A DNA stretch of 64,000 bases from Siphonodentalium dalli (lineage: Eukaryota > Mollusca > Scaphopoda > Gadilida > Siphonodentaliidae), in the NCBI GenBank assembly GCA_032622095.1, contig CP136064.1:250544484-250608483 (forward strand), given 5' to 3'. Shown in pieces: positions 57,906 to 64,000 of the stretch (the first letter of the stretch is position 1; each line of letters opens with the position of its first letter). The translations under genes were made by a program, and so were the position numbers. Below the pieces are notes generated by a model. That model did no database searches. It was not told the origin of the DNA and saw nothing but the letters and a program-made list of their open reading frames with translations.

Positions 57906-58791
57906 TACAGCCTAAATCTAGTTGGATGAACGTTGTATACAACTCGTTGGGTGCGAATTTGTTGTGTACTTATTATCCAACAGTTTAGTAAGATGTACAC
58001 AACTGATTGCGTGGACTGTCTTCTGTGGTATTATTTTCATACCACACTTGATAAAACCGCCACGTGACCGGTTCATCCAATAGCAGCGCGTTTCTGGTGC
58101 GGGCGAGCATGCGAGATTTTGGCTCCAAATATTTCAAAACAAGATGGACGACTGCGTGAAAAAACTCCTGAGCGACTGGAAAATGGGGCAAGACGTCGTG
58201 GATAGCTTTGCCGGTATAGTATACCTTTGTTATAATTATTCTTTGTACGATACACTGATTATGTAGGCTTTATGTATTGAGTGTATATTTATTTATATTT
58301 GCCAAATTTTGAAGTTTACAAATTTACACAACTGCTGACGGCACTAATTTGACTAAAGTATAGTACACTCATACACTCAACACATAAAGCCTACATAATC
58401 AGTGTATCGTACAAAGAATAATTATAACATAGGTATACTATACCGGCAAATCTATCCACGACGTCTTGCCCCATTTTACTTTCCAATCAACGTTGGGTAA
58501 ACTTTCCAATCAACAAATGTCATCCAACTCCACCCAACACCCAACAGTTCAATAAACGTAGATAGGTGCTGTGGGCAATTAACGTTGATTGAGTGTTGTG
58601 TGAAATTTCATCCAACACGTTGTATAATTAACATACAACCGTTGGTAGTAAATATATATGCAACGTTGTGTAAAAGTGTATCCAACAAAATTGCCATGCA
58701 ACTTTTCACACAACGTATAGATAGGTGCTGTGGGCATACAACGGTTGATTGACTGTTGGATAACTTCTTATCCAACTAGATTTAGGGTGTA
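57906..58791. mobile_element. TIR transposon with captured promoter and exon
   Basis: TA on both sides; termini CACCCTAAATCTAGTTGGAT (left copy has one change) and ATCCAACTAGATTTAGGGTG. TA duplications suggest Tc1/mariner-type or a related group. Inside: sub-terminal GTTGGAT/ATCCAAC-rich stretches, a promoter-like segment, a short ORF, and a hairpin of about 110-bp arms (about 58195-58305 and 58372-58480) that copies part of the ORF in inverse orientation. No transposase. Confidence 0.7.
58144..58266 (+). CDS. Short captured first-exon-like ORF, copy 2
   Basis: Same as 55278-55400, with an Ile-Val in place of Ile-Leu after FAG. Preceded by the same CACGTG, CCAAT and GC-rich segment. The inverse arm near 58440-58480 repeats the part encoding DWKMGQDVVDSFAG with a few changes, so the transcript would fold into a hairpin across the ORF. 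Confidence 0.4.
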   Translation: MDDCVKKLLSDWKMGQDVVDSFAGIVYLCYNYSLYDTLIM

Positions 58792-59010
58792 CGGCCAAAT
58801 TTCGTGATAATCAAGTGAATAACATGTTGATGAATAACACGTTTTGGAAAATGTTATAGCGCAGTTGACAGTGGTTAGCATTTTTTGTTGTAATTAATCG
58901 ATTCTGATAAGCGATAATTCTGATATGTTGTTGTTGTTGTTGTTTTTGTTGTTGTTGCAACGTGATGATATATTATATGAGGACCGTATGATCGGATTAA
59001 GTACCTTTAA

Positions 59011-59765
59011 GTTCCGCATTCCTGGCATTTAGGGACCAGATAACCCACAAAACAGGAAAACATATTTCTATTTGGACTTTTGGGTTAAGAGTCGATTGTA
59101 TCACAATAGTGCTACATCATCAGTGATCAAGAATGCACAATTTAAGAAACGGAAAGTGGTTTTTGAAAGTTCCCCCAAAAACCTGAAAAATTACTTCTAT
59201 TTTTATTTAATTTGAGTACAGAGCTGATTTTTAACTTAATAATGCTCCAGTCATCAGTGATCAACAATATACTATTTAAGAAACGATATTCTCTGGTGTT
59301 CTCATTTAAGAATAAGAAAGGAAGAAGGGTGGTTTTAAATGTACCCCGCAACGAAAACCCGAAATTGTTCTGTTTGCACTGCCGTACGAAAAGTTTATGT
59401 TTTGTTCTTAATATTTCTCCCATATCATCACTGGTCATAAACTACAAGGTAAGAAACGAAATCACCAGGCGAATTCATTAAAATATTGAGATGTCCCTCA
59501 ACTCAGATTAAAGGGGTACTGTATGCCATTTTCATTAAATTTCCGGTGACAACAACGATCTAATATCGATAATATATAGAAACATAAGTAATTTGAGTCG
59601 AAGATGTATTCTGTAAACGCTCCGGTTAATAGGCTATCTTAAAATTTAATAATTTAAAAGTTTATAATTTGATATAAATTGAATTTATGACTGGAGCCAT
59701 AAAATGGCGTCAATTAAATTACGAATTTCCGTAATCAAACAAAGTAATTGAGGGATACTGGATTG
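59011..59765. repeat. Mostly unassigned; diverged three-fold repeat
   Basis: TCATCAGTGATCAA...TTTAAGAAACG occurs near 59117 and 59248, and a weaker ATCATCACTGGTCATAAAC...GTAAGAAACG near 59427. Opposing ORFs (59142-59438 minus, 59212-59481 plus) have no domain signal. Confidence 0.35.
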
Positions 59766-60267
59766 TTAAAGGTACGGTTGGCCTTGGCGGTGGGTATCCT
59801 GTGAAAATATTTCCACCCGTCAAAAACCGCCACAAACAGAAAGAACAACAAAATGTAGACAGACTTTGTCCGTATACAAATAAGAAATATCACATAAACA
59901 GTATGTTATTGTCATATTTTTGACCATTGTTATGTAAACAAAAGCATAAACAGTAACTTTTCTGGTGTTTTTTATATTATGATGGTAAACACAAAGAGCG
60001 TTCTTTGTGGGTGAATTCCTGATATGGAACGAATAAAGAGCGTTTATGCCATTTGTGTGTGATTAGCCAGCAGCATTGTGCTGTCTTCTGTAACACAACC
60101 AGGCTCTTGCTTAGGTAAAATACAGTAAATCTTTATGATAACATGCTGTTTACGCGATGGTCATGGTATATATGAACGAAACTGTATGCGTTTTAATGTT
60201 TTTCTGTTTACGGTGATTGGAACAAATATGAATATTTTCGACAACTAAGGCCTCACGTGCCTTTAAA
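59766..60267. mobile_element. MITE of the AAAGGTACGGTTGGCC family
   Basis: Nearly the same as 52346-52850: TTAAAGGTACGGTTGGCCTT at the left, GGCCTCACGTGCCTTTAAA at the right. The inverse copy is at 41022-41527. Confidence 0.85.
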
Positions 60268-61296
60268 CCGAATCGCTTAAAATATTATGATGATACGGGG
60301 AGAACACTCAAGCCACTCACTGACTAGCGACGATACAATAACTTAAATGATTACATGGGACTAGTATGCCTATAATATAACTTTTATTTGATTCATTTGG
60401 TTGAAAACTGTACAAAAATTACTCGACGACAATTTGTATTTTTGCATTCCGGTAAATTTGTCATCCGTAACACTACTTCGTACTCAACAGACTTTCAAAT
60501 AATGAAAAAATTGTTACCTTATTCTCCGACTCGGAGACTATAGAAACCAACAACAACATTTGGCGTACAGTACCCCATTAAGCTTGAAAATCGGTCCGAT
60601 TTTTCCCATGTCGGAGTTTAGAACCTGCGCCAACCTCACATAGAGCCCAGACTGCATTATCTTACTCACGACCAAACCGCATCCACTATATCTAAATTTA
60701 CCTGGCAATTTAATCGGACGATGCATGGAACTGTCGACGATGACGATGATAATGTTGATGACGATTATGCCGATTATATATATATCTTTAATTCCTCCAT
60801 ATAAATGAAGATATGATATACACATGTAATACAAGAACATACAAAAACAATAGAACATAGGAACGAGAACATAACATATATACATGTACACACTTTATGT
60901 ATGTGCAAAGCAAAACGAATATAGATGGAAACAGATCGGCCGGGCACACGAACAAGACAGAGAGAGATAGAGAGAGAGAGAGAGCGCCGGATACAGATAG
61001 AGACAGTATGGGAAAATAGAATGAAATGAGTTAAGTTAGAGAAAAGTGGGGAGAAACAGAGAGGGGTTAATTGAAGCTAGATAATCCTAAATTCATGGAG
61101 AACTGTAGCACCCAGCCGACCACACGACCAGATGTTCGCTCACATCACAGTTGTCAGACACCGTTGTTGGACATTACAAACAAATAGTAGACCCAACACA
61201 ACACCATTGTATATAAGAGGGCTACCAATTATTTATATTTGCCAACAATGGTGACTTTCTTCTCCCACTGACTACATGCATATAAGTGACAAACAA
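60268..61296. other. Unassigned, with AG microsatellite; probably 3' of the LINE
   Basis: An AGAGAG repeat lies at 60958-60985. On the minus strand this is downstream of the reverse transcriptase ORF, so part may be its 3' UTR, but no tail was identified. The minus ORF 60538-60891 is not supported. Confidence 0.35.
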
Positions 61297-63651
61297 TTAT
61301 GACGCCAATGACGAACGATGGTTCCATTCGCACCACAGCGCCCTAGTCGCCTTCAAGAAGTATCTCAATATGGTTTGAGGTGGAATGCATGCAATGTCCA
61401 AAAGTTCAATAGGCAAATAGCCTAGAAAGAGGGCAATAAGTCTCTGCTGATCAAAAGACTCCACAAGTTGAAATGCCCCTAAAGGCAACATATCTATAAA
61501 GTGATACCAAAAATGATTACGCGACGCTGCAAGTTCTGGGCAAACCGCTATAATGTGTTGCGGTAGGTCTATATAACTTCGCGCACATAACAGGCACTGA
61601 GTTTCGCCAGCAAAATTTCGGTAACACAGTAGCTGTGTCGCGATGAAAAATGACTCCTTCTCAGCTGGGTACTTTTGGCAGACTTTCCATAAAAACGATA
61701 ATTCTGGACTGCTGTGAACCAAACGAAATCTATCAAAGGTGGGTTCCGTGCGCACCCTGTGAGACCATTCAGATTTCCAAACATGACTGCCCTGTTTCGA
61801 TAGGGTTTTCCAAACTGTTTTCTCTGGAAACAGAGCTGTTGATATGTATTGAGACATATAGGAGGACAAACTCCAGTTATCAAGAATACTGGATAGGTCC
61901 TGAAAAAACACATTCTTCGATGCAGTGTTGGATTCATATGAAAAGCTCAGTAATCTGATAATAAATACATCTTTAACAGTTTTTTTAGACTCGAGTAAAC
62001 AAAATGACGAAAACAAGGACACTTTTCTACAATTAATGAATGTGATTAAAGGAGGAATACCAAGCAGACCCAAGACCATGTCTGTGCTAGTCCTAGTTTT
62101 GAGGCCTTGTATAAGTTTGAGGCACATACGATGTGCTTTCTCTAGTTGAACAGTGTCCGATTGAGAGAGACCACACAAAAATTCACTACCGTATAAGCCT
62201 CGCGGTAAGACCACGGACTTGTAAATCTTGAGAGAGCTCGCTGGGGTAATACCGCCTGCATGCAGGCCAGCATTAGCCAAAGAGAAGAAAGCATTCTTCG
62301 TTTTTGTACAAATATTGTCAACAAGTTTTGAGCGAAAATTATATTTCTCAAGCGGAATACCTAAATGAGTAACACTGTCGGTTTCTGTTAGGCCATGAGA
62401 AGACATGTGCCAGTTCTTATGACGTTTAAGTGCTGCGTTAGCACTTTCATTGAAAACAATGACATGGGTTTTGTTTGTGTTGTATCTATAACGCCATTTC
62501 AAGCTATATTCGACACATATATCGACAAGAGACTGAAGTCCATATGCAGTTAAAGAGAAAAGTGCCATGTCATCGGCATGCGTTGGACATGTGCAATTTG
62601 CACCTTGCATCGAAAGGCCATATCCCGATGACTTTAGATTTGACAAAAGATCATTGATATATATAATATAAAAGAGGGGAGATAATGTACCTCCTTGCCT
62701 TGTTCCTTGCAGCATTGGGATCCACCTAGAGCAACCACCTTGGTATTTAATGCAGCAGCTGATATTGTTCAACAAGTGGTAAAATAGCCTCCAAATTTTT
62801 CCCTGTAATTGCCTCTTATGCAGTTTATACAATAAACCGTTTATCCAAACACTATCGAAAGCTTTCCACACATCCAAGAAACAGGCAAACAGTTTGCTCT
62901 GTCTCTCGGATGTATACGCTATACTTTCTGTTACAAGAAAAGAAGACATGTTGCAACTTATGCCCCGCTGGAACCCATTCTGCAAGGAATCAACTTCAAT
63001 TGCAAAGGCAGTATACTTCTCCATTCTCGATAATAAAAGTTTCTCAAAAAGTTTATATATTGCTGGTAGCAGAGTAATTGCTCTGTAGCTATCAAAGGAA
63101 TCTTTTGGTTTAGGATGTCCCTTATATAGAGATATTATACAACCACGCTTAGCACCAAGTGGTATATGTTCAAATTGGAAGAAATAGTTGTACAAGGTAG
63201 CAATGCAGCGGGCAAGAGCCTCGCCACCAAAAATAATATGCTCATAATTTACACCATCTGTACCAGCTGCTTTGTTGAGGTTTAAAGTGCGACAAAGAGA
63301 TGTGATTTCCTTCATATTAGTTGGAAAAGTTAACAATCCGTCTAATGGGCATGTTGAATTTTTCATCGATTCGGTCTCTACAAATTGGTTGACATGGTTA
63401 AAATGTGATTCGTCAATGATGATGGTAATGATGATGAATGTGATGGTGGTGGTGATGATGATGATGATGATGGTGATGGTTGTGATGATGATGATAATGA
63501 TGATGATGATGATAATGATGATGATGCTATTTATGGTTATGATGATGATGTGGTTGATGATGCTGACGACGACGACGACGACGACGACGATGATGATGAT
63601 GATGATAATGTTGATGGTAATTATGATGAAGGTGATGATAATTATGATCAA
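61297..63651 (-). CDS. Non-LTR retrotransposon reverse transcriptase (5'-truncated ORF2)
   Basis: Copies LINE RNA into DNA. The true LINE part starts near 63415; the first ~80 codons of the open frame are Ile/Val-rich translation of a GAT/ATC microsatellite. In order: AAGTDGVNYEHI; YRAITLLPAIYKLFEKLL; NGFQRGISC; FLDVWKAFDSVW (first catalytic Asp); GTRQGGTLSPLFYIIYINDL; THADDMALFS (catalytic ADD; His precedes where Tyr or Phe is common); thumb region; and a C-terminal C-x2-C-x9-H-x4-C knuckle (CLLCARSYIDLPQHIIAVC). The frame is uninterrupted over about 700 residues, suggesting a young copy. The N-terminal endonuclease is missing. CR1/I-like by motif style; exact clade not assigned. 46896-47897 is the same family. 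Confidence 0.92.
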   Translation of the reverse strand: MIIIIITFIIITINIIIIIIIVVVVVVVVSIINHIIIITINSIIIIIIIIIIIIIITTITIIIIIITTTITFIIITIIIDESHFNHVNQFVETESMKNSTCPLDGLLTFPTNMKEITSLCRTLNLNKAAGTDGVNYEHIIFGGEALARCIATLYNYFFQFEHIPLGAKRGCIISLYKGHPKPKDSFDSYRAITLLPAIYKLFEKLLLSRMEKYTAFAIEVDSLQNGFQRGISCNMSSFLVTESIAYTSERQSKLFACFLDVWKAFDSVWINGLLYKLHKRQLQGKIWRLFYHLLNNISCCIKYQGGCSRWIPMLQGTRQGGTLSPLFYIIYINDLLSNLKSSGYGLSMQGANCTCPTHADDMALFSLTAYGLQSLVDICVEYSLKWRYRYNTNKTHVIVFNESANAALKRHKNWHMSSHGLTETDSVTHLGIPLEKYNFRSKLVDNICTKTKNAFFSLANAGLHAGGITPASSLKIYKSVVLPRGLYGSEFLCGLSQSDTVQLEKAHRMCLKLIQGLKTRTSTDMVLGLLGIPPLITFINCRKVSLFSSFCLLESKKTVKDVFIIRLLSFSYESNTASKNVFFQDLSSILDNWSLSSYMSQYISTALFPEKTVWKTLSKQGSHVWKSEWSHRVRTEPTFDRFRLVHSSPELSFLWKVCQKYPAEKESFFIATQLLCYRNFAGETQCLLCARSYIDLPQHIIAVCPELAASRNHFWYHFIDMLPLGAFQLVESFDQQRLIALFLGYLPIELLDIACIPPQTILRYFLKATRALWCEWNHRSSLAS

Positions 63652-63790
63652 GGTGATGGTGATGATGAGAATGAGGATTATGATGACGATGGTGACGACG
63701 ACAATGATGGTGACGACGATTGACGATGACGACGACGGTGATGATGAAGATGAGGATAATGATGATGCTATATATGGTGATGATTACGAT
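63417..63790. repeat. GAT/GAC trinucleotide microsatellite
   Basis: About 370 bp of GATGATGATG-type repeat with GAC-rich patches (63567-63590, 63690-63740). It marks the 5' break of the LINE at 61297-63415. Met/Asp-rich and His-rich ORFs here are artefacts. Confidence 0.95.
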
Positions 63791-63969
63791 GATGATGACG
63801 GTGAGACGACTACGATGGCGATTGGTAGTATGTAAGTTACCCCATGGTATGTACATGTATGTATACATATATACCAATTTTATGCATTAATTTGCAGTTT
63901 TTGCAATTAAAGCATAGCATAGCAATTTAGTCGTAAAGGACTGTATGGTGCTTGGATACGAATTAATCC

Positions 63970-64000
63970 TTAACCCTTTACCCAACAAACCGGCCAAAAC
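63970..64000. mobile_element. piggyBac-like MITE, start of copy G
   Basis: TTAACCCTTTACCCAACA followed by AACCGGCCAAAAC, as in copies A and D. The rest lies outside the window. Confidence 0.75.

Larger units (their letters stand above)
55556..58420. repeat. Segmental tandem duplication, copy 2 (2.87 kb)
   Basis: Starts TTTGCATATTTTATTTGC, as copy 1 does at 52196. It lacks the 505-bp MITE of copy 1 and has small indels (for example a 5-bp ACATG insertion near 55780). The junction shows short shared sequence only. Confidence 0.9.
57653..59010. mobile_element. Outer MITE (TTTAAAGG...CCTTTAA) with a nested TIR transposon
   Basis: The outer element reads TTTAAAGGTTATAGAG at the left and CGGATTAAGTACCTTTAA at the right. 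Segments 57653-57905 and 58792-59010 together correspond to the intact 445-bp MITE at 12826-13270 in inverse orientation. The break in the middle is filled by the transposon at 57906-58791. A TTG repeat (58925-58955) lies in the right part. Confidence 0.8.

Noticed and set aside
63272-63835. 187-codon Met/Asp-rich plus ORF
   Set aside because: Translation of the GAT microsatellite plus the antisense of the LINE.

Overview
This window is eukaryotic. It has AT-rich sequence, very sparse coding exons with GT-AG splice sites and introns near 4 kb, an interstitial TTAGGG-type array, microsatellites, and many non-LTR retrotransposon remnants and short inverted-repeat DNA elements. Nothing is bacterial in style: no operons, no ribosome-binding sites and no long uninterrupted genes. 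The repeat content and the C-type lectin exons fit a marine invertebrate, perhaps a lophotrochozoan such as a mollusc, but the species cannot be fixed from the sequence alone.

The only host genes with good support are two paralogous C-type lectin-domain (CTLD) genes on the minus strand. Gene 1 has exons at 15455-15725 and 11409-11644. Gene 2 has exons at 36070-36283, 31903-32129 and a terminal cysteine-rich exon at 27319-27599. Exon phases agree exactly between the two genes (phase 1 in, phase 2 between the CTLD halves, phase 1 out). The first exons of both genes, and the end of gene 1, were not found. A broken partial copy of gene 2's last exon lies in its own intron at 28097-28178 and carries two later transposon insertions beside it.

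Most of the rest is mobile DNA. From left to right: G-run elements and a 15-bp satellite (0.2-1.9 kb); a piggyBac-like MITE, a decayed coding fragment split by a small insertion, and a 1.24-kb hAT-like element with GCGCTTAAGCGC arrays (2.4-6.5 kb); gene 1 with several MITEs in and around it (11-17 kb); LINE remnants (17.9-18.8 kb); a 54-bp minisatellite of about 52 units with a 14-unit higher-order repeat (19.55-22.38 kb); another LINE (24.5-25.5 kb); gene 2 (27.3-36.3 kb) with MITEs in its introns; a 3.7-kb segment bounded by a perfect 52-bp inverted repeat and holding decayed ORFs plus a zinc-finger exon (37.3-41.0 kb); a nest of hairpin MITEs (42-44 kb); a LINE fragment between two apparently identical 604-bp direct repeats (46.3-49.4 kb); a Tx1/L1-like LINE (50.3-51.9 kb); a tandem 2.9-kb duplication whose second copy ends in a nested transposon carrying a promoter-like region and a short ORF (52.2-59.0 kb); and a long reverse transcriptase ORF fused to a GAT microsatellite (61.3-63.8 kb).

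The most unusual signals are: a set of six fold-back palindromes whose arms are unrelated between copies although their ends and centres are alike; the 604-bp direct repeats around a LINE; the 3.7-kb inverted-repeat-bounded segment; and the transposon that appears to have captured a promoter and first exon. All calls come from reading the sequence; no database search was run.
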